Origin: Bacillota bacterium
GTDB taxonomy: Bacteria; Bacillota; Clostridia; Christensenellales; JAEXRW01
Direction of reading: 5' to 3'
Assembly: GCA_023454175.1 (NCBI GenBank)
Contig: JAEXRW010000010.1
Coordinates: 62,001-126,000, forward strand
Length of the DNA: 64,000 nt
Positions 27,126 to 36,100 of this stretch are shown in pieces. Each line of letters begins with the position of its first letter. Within the stretch, counting starts at the first letter, position 1. Both the position numbers and the translations under genes were made by a program. Under the pieces are notes generated by a model. That model ran no database searches. It saw only the letters and a program-made list of their open reading frames with translations, and was not told the origin of the DNA.

Positions 27126-27164
27126 ACGCCGTTCAGGTATATACTCTAGGTTAATAATCCAGAT

Positions 27165-27208
27165 AAAACAAAGACGGGCCCGGTAAAAGGTCCGCCTTTG
27201 TTTTATTT
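27165..27208 (+). terminator. Terminator after the repeat membrane protein
   Basis: AAAACAAAG/CTTTGTTTT outer stem with GC pairs inside. The flanks are A- and T-rich on both sides, so it may also serve the converging response-regulator gene. Confidence 0.75.
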
Positions 27209-27234
27209 CTGTAAACCAGATGGGTACTGCCGCT

Positions 27235-27855
27235 CTATTTGTTTTTGAAATAGAAGATAGCGATCTGCGTGCGGCTGCGAAGACCCAGCTTTTCCAGGAT
27301 GACGCTGATGTTGTTGCGTACCGTCCCTTCGCTCAAAAAGAGCTGATCCGCTATCTCTTTATTGTTCAAGCCCTCGGCGATGGCCGCGATGACCTCGGCT
27401 TCCTTTTCGGTGATCCCAAAGCGCGAGAAGTCGGCTTTGCCGCCCTCGCTGATGAGCGCGGGGAGCTTGGCGACGATATCCTCCCCGAATACGCTCTGAC
27501 CGGCATGCACGGCCTTCAGGGAAGGGACGATGCTCTCGAAATTCTGCTTCAAAATATAGCCCTTGGCGCCCATCTTCAGCGCCTTCACGATGTATTCATC
27601 GTCCGCAAACGTGGTGAGGAAAAGGATCCTCGCATGGGGATGCACGCGCAGGATGGCCTCGCCCGCCTCCAACCCCGTCATCACGTCCATGCGGATATCC
27701 ATGAGCAGGATATCGGGCTTCAAACGTGCATACAACGCAACGGCGTCCTTTCCATTGTACCCGATGCCCATGACCTCGAAGCCCCCTTCGGCCTCGATGA
27801 TGGTCTTGAGTGAGATGCCGACGAGTTTGTCATCATCCACGATCACGATTTTCAT
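27235..27855 (-). CDS. NarL/LuxR-type response regulator (LiaR-like)
   Basis: A 206-residue regulator. The receiver domain has VDDD (6-9), phospho-acceptor D53 in LLMDIRM, and the KQ switch lysine near 104. The C-terminal LuxR HTH (about 145-200) carries ITEKEAEVIAAIAEG and LFLSEGTVRNNIS. Its start overlaps the upstream kinase stop by 4 bp. The likely targets are the two 48-bp elements at 28995 and 29580, in front of the LiaI-like gene and the ABC operon. Confidence 0.93.
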   Translation of the reverse strand: MKIVIVDDDKLVGISLKTIIEAEGGFEVMGIGYNGKDAVALYARLKPDILLMDIRMDVMTGLEAGEAILRVHPHARILFLTTFADDEYIVKALKMGAKGYILKQNFESIVPSLKAVHAGQSVFGEDIVAKLPALISEGGKADFSRFGITEKEAEVIAAIAEGLNNKEIADQLFLSEGTVRNNISVILEKLGLRSRTQIAIFYFKNK

Positions 27856-28919
27856 TTCATGCTCTCCTTCGGGATGGATATGAATACGGTAAATCCCTTC
27901 TCATTATGGATATTCACATTGCCCTTAAGGGCAGACACCCGCTGCTCGATGTTTTTCAGGCCGATCCCCCCGGACGTGATCTCTTTTTTGGAGCCGTTGT
28001 CCTTTACGATGAGCTGATAAAGCCCGGGATGTTCGCGCAGGGCGACCTCCACGCCGGTGGCGTCCGAGTGCCGGATGATATTGGAGAAAGCCTCCTTGAG
28101 GACGGCCAGGAGTGCGTATTTGATATTCTTATCGGGATTGGACTCCAGATCATACTCCAGGGTGATCCTGCAGAAATTGAATCCCTTCACCAGCGCAGAT
28201 ACTTCCGCATGCAGGTCGATGGATTCATCGTGCAGGCCGTGGACGCTTTCACGCACGCTGTCCATGCCCAAAGACAGCGTATCCCGGAGCGTGGTGAGCT
28301 TTTCCCGCAGCGCTTCGTCTTTGCAGGTGGCCATCAGCGCGCCGGTCTGCAGGATGGAATTGGATAACAGGTGGCCGATATTATCATGGATATCCCGCGC
28401 GATGCGGTTGCGCTCGTTCAATGTGGCGAGGTGGACCTCGTAATCCTGTTTCTCCAGCAGCTCTTTATTCTTGCTTTCCAGCTGCATGGAGAATTCCTTG
28501 GCGCTGTCCCGCATGGACGTATTCTCGCCTCTGGTTTTCTCCAAAAGCAGGGTCCTGCGGCCCAGCAGGAAGGATAGCAATATCAGCATCACGATGAAGA
28601 TGCAGGTCATCACGGGCAGATACATGAAACCCACCCCCACGGGGATGACGGCCATGAGGAACAGGAAGCGCCACCGGGAAAGGAAGACATCATAACAGAC
28701 CAGGGGAAGGAAAAAGAGGAAGTGCGGGTAGATGACGCAGACGGCGCCAAAGAGCACCAGCACTGCCGCCTTCACAGCGTCCCTATCGAAATAGCTGCAT
28801 ATGCCGCTGGCAAAAAGGGCGCAGATGACGGGTACGACGATATATGGCCCCTGCGTAAACTGGATGTACGAGAAGATGCAAAGGGCGCACAGGATCAGCT
28901 TGTCCAACAGTTTGTTCAT
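27852..28919 (-). CDS. Sensor histidine kinase, HisKA_3 type
   Basis: A 355-residue kinase with about four or five N-terminal membrane helices (1-120) and no large extracellular loop, typical of intramembrane-sensing kinases. A coiled region leads to the phospho-acceptor H178 in IARDIHDNIGH, followed by a HATPase domain with the N-box KEAFSNIIRHS and G-box NGSKKEITSGGIGLKNI. It pairs with the overlapping response-regulator gene. Such pairs often sense membrane or envelope stress and control an adjacent ABC exporter, as the layout here suggests. Confidence 0.92.
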   Translation of the reverse strand: MNKLLDKLILCALCIFSYIQFTQGPYIVVPVICALFASGICSYFDRDAVKAAVLVLFGAVCVIYPHFLFFLPLVCYDVFLSRWRFLFLMAVIPVGVGFMYLPVMTCIFIVMLILLSFLLGRRTLLLEKTRGENTSMRDSAKEFSMQLESKNKELLEKQDYEVHLATLNERNRIARDIHDNIGHLLSNSILQTGALMATCKDEALREKLTTLRDTLSLGMDSVRESVHGLHDESIDLHAEVSALVKGFNFCRITLEYDLESNPDKNIKYALLAVLKEAFSNIIRHSDATGVEVALREHPGLYQLIVKDNGSKKEITSGGIGLKNIEQRVSALKGNVNIHNEKGFTVFISIPKESMK

Positions 28920-28994
28920 GCTTTACACGCCTTTTCAGCCATGCTTTATCGATCCCATACTATCACAGCGGGCTGCCTTTTCACAATAAAGCCG

Positions 28995-29042
28995 TGACAT
29001 TTGTCATGCAGGCTTTGGAGCCTTTTCACTTCCGGCGTGATA
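28995..29042 (+). promoter_or_regulatory. 48-bp conserved promoter element, copy 1 (LiaI-like gene)
   Basis: Begins with the near-palindrome TGACATTTGTCA (28995-29006) and ends with an imperfect TTTTCACTTCCGGCGTGATA (29023-29042). A -10 box TAAAAT is at 29053-29058 and the -35 position is poor. Copy 2 at 29580 has identical internal spacing. Confidence 0.75.
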
Positions 29043-29110
29043 ACCAACGCTGTAAAATCAGCAGCGTAAGGGACAGAACGGCGACACTTTTTTAAAGGAG
29101 ATAGATAACA

Positions 29111-29512
29111 ATGGACCGCAGAAAGATCGCAAACATCGTAACGGGAACATTTCTGGTCATCGCGGGGGTACTGGCGCTGGGACAGGCGACGCACTTGTGG
29201 GATCTGAAGCTGCTGATGCACGGATGGTGGACGATATTCCTCGTGGTGCCAGCCATCGCAGGGATCATCCTCAACGGGCCGAGGGTGGGCAACATCATGC
29301 TGCTGGTCATCGGGCTGTGGCTCTTCGCAGACTGCCAGGGATGGTTCGGACACATCGGCTGGGCGCTGATCCCGGGAGCGCTGATGCTGGCATTCGGCGT
29401 ACGTTTCATCACCCGCAAGGATGATCCGCGCCACAGGCGCCACCGCCGGTACGCGGAAGGGTACGAAGACGGATACAAAGACGGGCGCACGAACAATGCC
29501 GCGAACCCGTAA
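29111..29512 (+). CDS. LiaI/LiaF-TM-like small membrane protein
   Basis: A 133-residue protein with four hydrophobic stretches (about 9-25, 37-55, 58-75, 80-97) and a strongly charged C-terminal tail (RHRRHRRYAEGYEDGYKDG). GGAGATAG precedes the ATG. The arrangement of short helices with WWTIFLVVP resembles the LiaI/LiaF transmembrane family of envelope-stress proteins. It sits between a LuxR-type two-component system and an ABC exporter and shares its promoter element with the exporter. Probable membrane sensor or accessory protein. Confidence 0.7.
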   Translation: MDRRKIANIVTGTFLVIAGVLALGQATHLWDLKLLMHGWWTIFLVVPAIAGIILNGPRVGNIMLLVIGLWLFADCQGWFGHIGWALIPGALMLAFGVRFITRKDDPRHRRHRRYAEGYEDGYKDGRTNNAANP

Positions 29513-29522
29513 GGGAACCCGG

Positions 29523-29554
29523 AGGAAGGAGGGCCGGCAGCGGCCTTCCTTCCT
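29523..29554 (+). terminator. Hairpin after the LiaI-like gene
   Basis: AGGAAGG...CCTTCCT outer and GGCCG/CGGCC inner stem with a GCAG loop. The T-tract is poor, so it may act as a weak terminator or attenuator. Confidence 0.5.
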
Positions 29555-29579
29555 GTATACCAGGAGACTGAACAAGACA

Positions 29580-29627
29580 TGACATTTGTCACCTGCAGTT
29601 TGGACGCTTTTCACTTACGGAGTGAAA
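29580..29627 (+). promoter_or_regulatory. 48-bp conserved promoter element, copy 2 (ABC operon)
   Basis: TGACATTTGTCA (29580-29591) and TTTTCACTTACGGAGTGAAA (29608-29627, a 7-bp-arm inverted repeat). The -10 box TACAAT at 29638-29643 lies 58 bp from the element start, exactly as in copy 1. Confidence 0.8.
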
Positions 29628-29684
29628 GGCAAACCGGTACAATAAAGGTGCAATCATAAAAATTCATTTCATATTGGAGGGACT

Positions 29685-30626
29685 ATGAGCATGATCGTAA
29701 GCGTAAAGAACCTGGTCAAACGGTACGGCGATGTGATCGCACTGGACCATTTCAACCTGGATGTGGCGGAAGGGGAGATCTTCGGCTTGCTGGGCCCCAA
29801 CGGCTCGGGCAAGACCACCGCCATCAACTGCATCCTCTCGCTTTTGAAGTACGACAAGGGGAGCATCGAGGTATTCGGCAAGCCCATGCGTCCGGATTCG
29901 TACGATTCCAAGGCAAACATCGGCATCGTGATGCAGAACGTGGCGGTATTCAATGAACTCACCGTCTACGAAAACGTGAACTATTTCTGCGGGCTGTATG
30001 TGAGCGACAAGCAGAAATGCGCAGCGCTGGTGGAGGAGGCCATCCATTTCGTGGGGCTGGACGACTACAAAAAATTCCGCCCCAAAAAGCTGAGCGGGGG
30101 ACTGCTGCGCAGGCTGAACATCGCGTGCGGCATCGCCCACAAACCGAGGCTCATCATCCTGGATGAACCCACCGTGGCGGTGGATCCCCAGAGCCGCAAC
30201 AACATCCTGGAAGGGATACAGGAGCTGAACCGGCAGGGCGCCACGGTGATCTACACCTCGCATTACATGGAGGAAGTGGAGCAGATCTGCACGCGCGTAG
30301 CCATCATGGACAAAGGCAAGATCATCGCATCGGGCACGAACAGCCAGCTGAAAGGCATGATCAAGGCCGGGGAGAAGATCACCGCGGAGCTCTACGGCAG
30401 CGTGGACAGGGAACTGCTGGAGGGAATCAAAAAGCTGCCGTACGTGACCTCGGTGGAAACGACAGACCACAAGCTCGTCGTGAAGTCCGACCATGGCAGG
30501 AACAACCTGGGCGCGGTGCTGGATTTTCTGAAAGAAAGAAATGTCCCCTACGGGCGGATCTACAGCGAACTGCCGACGCTGAACGATGTATTCCTCGAGA
30601 TCACCGGCAAGGAACTCAGGGATTAG
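29685..30626 (+). CDS. ABC transporter ATP-binding protein (ABC-2 exporter type)
   Basis: A 313-residue ATPase with GGAGGG before the ATG. Walker A is GPNGSGKT near residue 40, the signature is LSGGLLRRLNIA (an unusual LSGG-L in place of LSGGQ or LSGGM), and Walker B is LIILDEPT. The C-terminal 90 residues form the extension seen in ABC-2 drug, lantibiotic and polysaccharide exporters. It is the first gene of a three-gene operon with two ABC-2 permeases, under the second copy of the two-component promoter element. Confidence 0.93.
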   Translation: MSMIVSVKNLVKRYGDVIALDHFNLDVAEGEIFGLLGPNGSGKTTAINCILSLLKYDKGSIEVFGKPMRPDSYDSKANIGIVMQNVAVFNELTVYENVNYFCGLYVSDKQKCAALVEEAIHFVGLDDYKKFRPKKLSGGLLRRLNIACGIAHKPRLIILDEPTVAVDPQSRNNILEGIQELNRQGATVIYTSHYMEEVEQICTRVAIMDKGKIIASGTNSQLKGMIKAGEKITAELYGSVDRELLEGIKKLPYVTSVETTDHKLVVKSDHGRNNLGAVLDFLKERNVPYGRIYSELPTLNDVFLEITGKELRD

Positions 30627-30639
30627 GAGGATAGAAAAG

Positions 30640-31776
30640 ATGTTTTGGCATATATTCAAAAACCGGTTCAAATGCCTGGTCCGAAGCCGGATGATGCTCT
30701 TTTGGATACTGCTGTACCCGGTCGTGCTCGCGGCACTCTTCTCGCTGGCTTTTTCGAACCTCAACAGCAGCACCATGTTTGCCAGCATCCCCATCGCAGT
30801 GGTGGACAACATCCAGTACCAGAGCAATACGGCATTCCAGGGCGTGCTGGACTCCGTCTCGGATACGAACGAACAGGCGCGCGAAAAGCTGTTCCACGTT
30901 ACGGTATCCAGCAAAGAGCAGGCCGAGGAAAGCCTCAAAAACAGCGAGATCAAGGGATACATCTATTTCGACAACGGTGCGCATGTGGTGGTGAAGGATA
31001 CGGGACTGGACCAGTCCATATTAAAAGAGTTCATGGACAGTTACCTCCAGATGGGCTCGGCCGTTACAACGATCCTGCAGAGCAACCCGGGCGCAGTGAT
31101 CCAGTCTGCGGACCTGAAAAGCTACCTGCACGACGTGCCCCCGGGCCGTGCGCAGCCCGACAACACGCTGATATACTTCTACGCGCTGGTCGGTATGACG
31201 TGCATGTTCGGCGGGTTCTGGGGCAGGAAGGAAGTATCGGACATCCAGGCAAACCTTTCGACACAGGCGGCACGGCTGAACCTGATCCCGGTGCATAAGA
31301 TGAAGGTCTTCGCCAGCTCGTTTTGCGCGGCCATCGCGATCCAATTCCTGTGTGTGCTGGTGCTGATCGCATTCCTGAGCCTGGTGCTGAAAGTCAATTT
31401 CGGCGATCAGATGCTCTATGTGCTCATCACCTGCCTTGCGGGCTCCATCGCAGGCGTGACATTCGGCGCCGCTGTGGGCTCCCTGGTCAAGGGCAACGAG
31501 CATATCAAACAGATCATAATCATAGCCGTGAGCATGGGGTGCTCTGCCCTGGCGGGGCTCTTTGCGCTGAGCATCAAAACAAGCATCATGCAGAGCGTTC
31601 CGGCGCTGGCATACATAAACCCTGCGAACCTGATATCGGACGCATTTTATTCACTATACTACTACACCACATACACGCGGTTTTTCATCAGCATAGGACT
31701 CCTGCTGGTTATCTCAGCGGTCTTCTACCTGATCGTATACCTGGCAACAAGGAGGCAGAAATATGCAAGTCTTTAA
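30640..31776 (+). CDS. ABC-2 type permease, first subunit
   Basis: A 378-residue membrane protein. The ATG at 30640 is preceded by AGGAGG. It has one N-terminal helix, a large extracytoplasmic domain (about 45-170), then five or six helices, the usual ABC-2 (YhgE/NatB-like) layout. It starts 13 bp after the ATPase gene and overlaps the next permease by 14 bp. The pair probably form a heterodimeric exporter. The substrate is likely an antimicrobial compound or lipid, by analogy only. Confidence 0.88.
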   Translation: MFWHIFKNRFKCLVRSRMMLFWILLYPVVLAALFSLAFSNLNSSTMFASIPIAVVDNIQYQSNTAFQGVLDSVSDTNEQAREKLFHVTVSSKEQAEESLKNSEIKGYIYFDNGAHVVVKDTGLDQSILKEFMDSYLQMGSAVTTILQSNPGAVIQSADLKSYLHDVPPGRAQPDNTLIYFYALVGMTCMFGGFWGRKEVSDIQANLSTQAARLNLIPVHKMKVFASSFCAAIAIQFLCVLVLIAFLSLVLKVNFGDQMLYVLITCLAGSIAGVTFGAAVGSLVKGNEHIKQIIIIAVSMGCSALAGLFALSIKTSIMQSVPALAYINPANLISDAFYSLYYYTTYTRFFISIGLLLVISAVFYLIVYLATRRQKYASL

Positions 31777-32941
31777 GGCCTACTTCAAGATACTCAGGAG
31801 CCGGATCATCGGGCTCATGGTATACTTCGCGATTTTCATCGCCCTGGCCCTGATCATCACCGGCGCGCTGGCCGGAAGCGGCAGCCCGGCCACGGCCTTT
31901 GGCCAGACGAAGAGCTACATCGCATTTTACAATATGGACCAGGACAGCGAACTGGTGGACGGCCTGAAAGGTTACCTGCAGAACAACGCGCATATCGTGG
32001 ATATACCCGATGAAACGCAGCGTATCCAGGATGCGCTATTCTACGGCCAGGTGGTGTATGTGCTGCGGGTGCCGCAGGGTTTCACGCAGGACTTTATGGG
32101 CGGCAAAACCGGTACCGCCCTGGACAAAATGACGGCGGCTGGATCCATCAGCAGCGTATACATGGATACGATGGTGAACAAATACCTCAACACGGCGGCG
32201 CTGTACATCCAAAACGTGCCGGGCATGCCGCAGGGCCAGCTCGTGCAGAACGTGGGCAGGGACCTTTCGGTGCAGGCGGATGTGGCGTTGAACAGCTACG
32301 CAAGACCAGGCGACACGGGCAACATCTCGTATTACTTCCAGTACTTCGCGTACGTGATCCTGGCCGTGATGATCATGGGCGTGACCTCCTTCATGATGGT
32401 CTTCAACGAGAGCGACCTGCGCAACCGGAACCTGTGCTCACCGCTGAAACCATCCAAAATGAACCTGCAGATCGTGCTGGGGAACGCGGTATTCGCGCTC
32501 GTCGTTTGGGTAATCCTGTGCGCGGTGGTCTTCATCATGTACGGCAAGACCACGCTGGATACCGGGACGCTGCTGCTGTGCCTCAACGCGCTGGCCTTCA
32601 CGGTGGTGGGGCTCGCCATCGGGTTTCTCTGCGGCAAATTCGTAAAGAACCACGGCGTGCAGGCGGCCGTCACAAACGTCATTTCGCTGGGCATCTGCTT
32701 CATCAGCGGGGTATTCGTGGAGCAGGAGCTGCTGGGCAAGACGGTGCTGACCGTATCCAGCTTCACGCCGGGGTACTGGTATGTGAAAGCGGTGAACGAC
32801 ATCCGCGGCATGGTGGAATTCAGCGCCCAGAATATCGCCCCGGTCATCTACAGCATACTGATCCAGCTGGGATTTGCACTGGCGATCCTCATCATCGCCA
32901 TGGTAGTGACGAAGCAGAAGCGGGTGAGCAGGGCGGTATAA
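31763..32941 (+). CDS. ABC-2 type permease, second subunit
   Basis: A 392-residue protein with AGGAGG ahead of the ATG, which lies inside the end of the previous gene. The topology is the same as the first permease: one helix, an external domain (about 45-185) and then six helices. The paralogy suggests duplication and heterodimer formation. The operon closes with a strong terminator. Confidence 0.88.
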   Translation: MQVFKAYFKILRSRIIGLMVYFAIFIALALIITGALAGSGSPATAFGQTKSYIAFYNMDQDSELVDGLKGYLQNNAHIVDIPDETQRIQDALFYGQVVYVLRVPQGFTQDFMGGKTGTALDKMTAAGSISSVYMDTMVNKYLNTAALYIQNVPGMPQGQLVQNVGRDLSVQADVALNSYARPGDTGNISYYFQYFAYVILAVMIMGVTSFMMVFNESDLRNRNLCSPLKPSKMNLQIVLGNAVFALVVWVILCAVVFIMYGKTTLDTGTLLLCLNALAFTVVGLAIGFLCGKFVKNHGVQAAVTNVISLGICFISGVFVEQELLGKTVLTVSSFTPGYWYVKAVNDIRGMVEFSAQNIAPVIYSILIQLGFALAILIIAMVVTKQKRVSRAV

Positions 32942-32956
32942 AATATTATGATAATA

Positions 32957-32990
32957 AAAAGGGAGACGGACAAAAGTCTGGCTCCCTTTT
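32957..32990 (+). terminator. Terminator of the ABC exporter operon
   Basis: AAAAGGGAG/CTCCCTTTT stem with a loop of about 16 bases. Confidence 0.8.
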
Positions 32991-33138
32991 CATGTTGCAG
33001 GAGATATACTGAATTCAGCTTTTGACTAAAGCAGGAATATAGCAAACAAAGTCGAAAATATCAGTATAAGGCAGTGCAATTCCAATTTTCCCTAAATAGA
33101 ATCGACATCAATATCCCTTAATAAAGGCTGGTGAAAAT

Positions 33139-36100
33139 ATGCTTCTAAGGGGAATCGTAACGGAAAATCAAGTGGACTCATGGGTTAGAGGTAATGCACA
33201 AAAAGCGCAAGGTGCAATCGTTGAGCTTATTTCACGCCTAGTCTATGTATCTTGCCCTAAGCCGAACGAAAGGAGATTTCCATTAGGCGATAGTATTAAT
33301 CAACCTGGACCAGACGGATTTCTTGATACAGACGAGGATTATAGGCCCTTCATACCAGAAGGCAAATCGTATTGGGAAATCGGCACAGGTGGTAACCCGG
33401 GAAACAAAGCAACTTCAGACTACAAAGAACTTACAGCAGCAACACCAGATGATGTTCGAAAATTATCAACATTTATTTTTGTAACACCGCTTTCAGGAAT
33501 GGGAAGCTGGTCATATTCATGGAAAGAAAAAGCACAACAAAAATGGCAGCATGAGCGTGAAAGACAACATCAATGGCGTGATATAAAAATTATTGATTGT
33601 ACGAAGCTAGTAGATTGGCTGCATCATTTTCCTGCTGTGGAATTATGGTTTGCAAACATAATGGGATTACCTGTTGAGCATCTCCAAACGCTTGAACAGC
33701 ACTGGATTGAATTAAAAACTATAGGCGCTCCTCCTCCTCTCTTATCAAAAGTATTTACAGTTGATCGTGAGGAAGCGTGTGAAAAGTTACGATCAATTTT
33801 TGATAACACAGTACTTCAATTAAAGTTGGATACTCACTTTCCAAGTCAGGTTGCAGATTTTGTGGCTGCTTATGTAGCGGAATTGGAGGATAATTTGAGA
33901 ATGGAAATCATGGGCCGAAGCCTTGTGGTTTCTAGCGCAGATGATTGGAAAGGTATTACGGAACTCAAAGATAAACATATTCTAGTAGCCAATTTTAGCC
34001 TTGACAGAGAACCCGATGGTATCAAGCTTCTTGAAAAAGCACACAGAGCAGGACATAGTGTTATATATGGCAGCATACCGGGTAGTATCCCTCATCTATT
34101 TAGGGCACCTCTACCACGTCCCAAACCATATCATCTTCAAGAAGCATTAAAAGAATCTGGGTATACTGAACAGCGAGCAAGCATTCTTGCAGCAAAGAGT
34201 TCTGGCGATCTCAACTCTCTGCTCAAATGTCTTCAAGGCTTATCGCTTATGCCTGAATGGGCGCAAAGCTCTGAATCGTCTGAATTGGTAATTGCAGATC
34301 TTCTCGGATCTTGGAACGAAAAGTCTGAAGGCGATATTATAGCGATTGAGCAACTATTGGGAAAATCTTATGGGGAGTGGATAGGGATCATCCGTAAATT
34401 CTCTCAAATCTCTGGCACTCCCCTGGAATATAGAAATAACATATGGAAGTTTTCTATGCGTTATGAGGGATGGTATTCTCTCGGCCCACTTGTTTTTGAT
34501 GGGCAATTGGACAAATTCAGGGAAATAGCAGTAAATGTTTTACGTGAAAAAAATCCTAAGTTTGATTTGAGACCTGAAGATCGTATGGCTGCAAGCCTTT
34601 ATAACAAAGTCTTAAACCATTCGAGTTCTTTACGCCAAGGTTTAGCAGAAACAATTACATTACTAGGCAGTCATCCGGGTCCATTAAATAAATGCACAGT
34701 GGGTAAACCCGAAGGAATTGCACGAGCAATTGTACGGGAAGTTTTTAAAGATGCAGATTGGGAGCTTTGGGCAAGTCTAAATGATATAATTCCACTATTG
34801 GCTGAAGCAGCTCCTAGGGAATTTTTAGATGCAATTGATTTGGCTCTTGTACACCAATCAAGCATACCTCAAAAGCTTCTAAGTGAAAAAGGCGGCATGT
34901 TCAGCGAAAATTTAGCAACAGGTCTTTTATGGGCTTTAGAATTACTTGCTTGGGATCCGAATTATCTGGCTCGTTCAACGTGTGTTCTTGCAGCATTGAC
35001 CTCAATAGATGTAGTAAAAAGTAATTCAGGTAATACTCCGATTAATTCTTTAACGACAATATTTTTACCTTGGTGTCCACAGACTTGTGCTTCTTTCGAA
35101 CAAAGAAAGCATGTGATTGAGATTCTTGTAAAAGAGAATCCTGATGCTACATGGAAACTACTAATAAAGTTATTTCCACGCGCTCATAGCTTTTCTACCG
35201 GATCATATAAACCATCTTGGCGAACAACGATACCTGAAGATTGGTTGAACTCTATAACTATAGATGAATATTGGGAACAGGTTGAGTCTTTCTTCTCTTA
35301 TGCTTTCCAATTAGCAGACAGCGCTGATAAGCTTATTGAGCTAATCGACCATATCGAAGGAATGCCGCCATCAACTAAAGAAGAGTTTTTAGCAAAAATA
35401 CTAACTGATTCTAAGAATATATCAAAAGAAGATAGAATCAAAATCTGGAATAAACTAATTTATACAATTACGAGACATAGAAAATATCGTGATTCAAATT
35501 GGGCAATGAAGTCTAAAGATCTTGAGTCAATTGAAAAAGTTGCTAAAGCGATAGAACCAAATGAACCATTTTTTGTTCATCAGCGCCTTTTCAACCATGG
35601 ATATACAGATTTATTTGAAGAAAAAGGAGATTATCAAGAACAAGTAAAAAGACTCGAAAAGAAAAGAGAATCTGCCATTTGCGCTATTTATTCATTCGGT
35701 GGTGTTAAAGATGTCATAGATTTTGCGATAAAAGTTGAATCCCCTTGGCATGTTGGCTTTGCCTTTGCTATGAGTCTAGTAAATTGTGTTGATGAGGAAG
35801 AAATTCTTTCTATTATTAATGATGACAATATAAAAATAGTACAATTCATTGGTGGATATATTTCTGGAAAGCATCGAATGGAAGGTTGGACATGGTTTGA
35901 TAGAATTTATACAGATTCCTGGACAATGGAAAAAAAGGCCATGATACTATCGAATCTTCCTTTTGAGAAAGACACTTGGGAAAGAGTTGCCCAATTCCTG
36001 GGAGATGATCAATCGCTATATTGGTTAAAAACGGATGTTCGGCCTTTTAGTAATACTGACAATCCACAACTAGCTATATCAAAATTAATAGAATATGGAA

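Noticed and set aside
25688..27154. Second long plus-strand frame over the repeat membrane protein
   Set aside because: Its product is Arg/Pro/His-rich and its periodicity simply reflects the 153-bp DNA repeat. The membrane-protein frame has the better start and composition.
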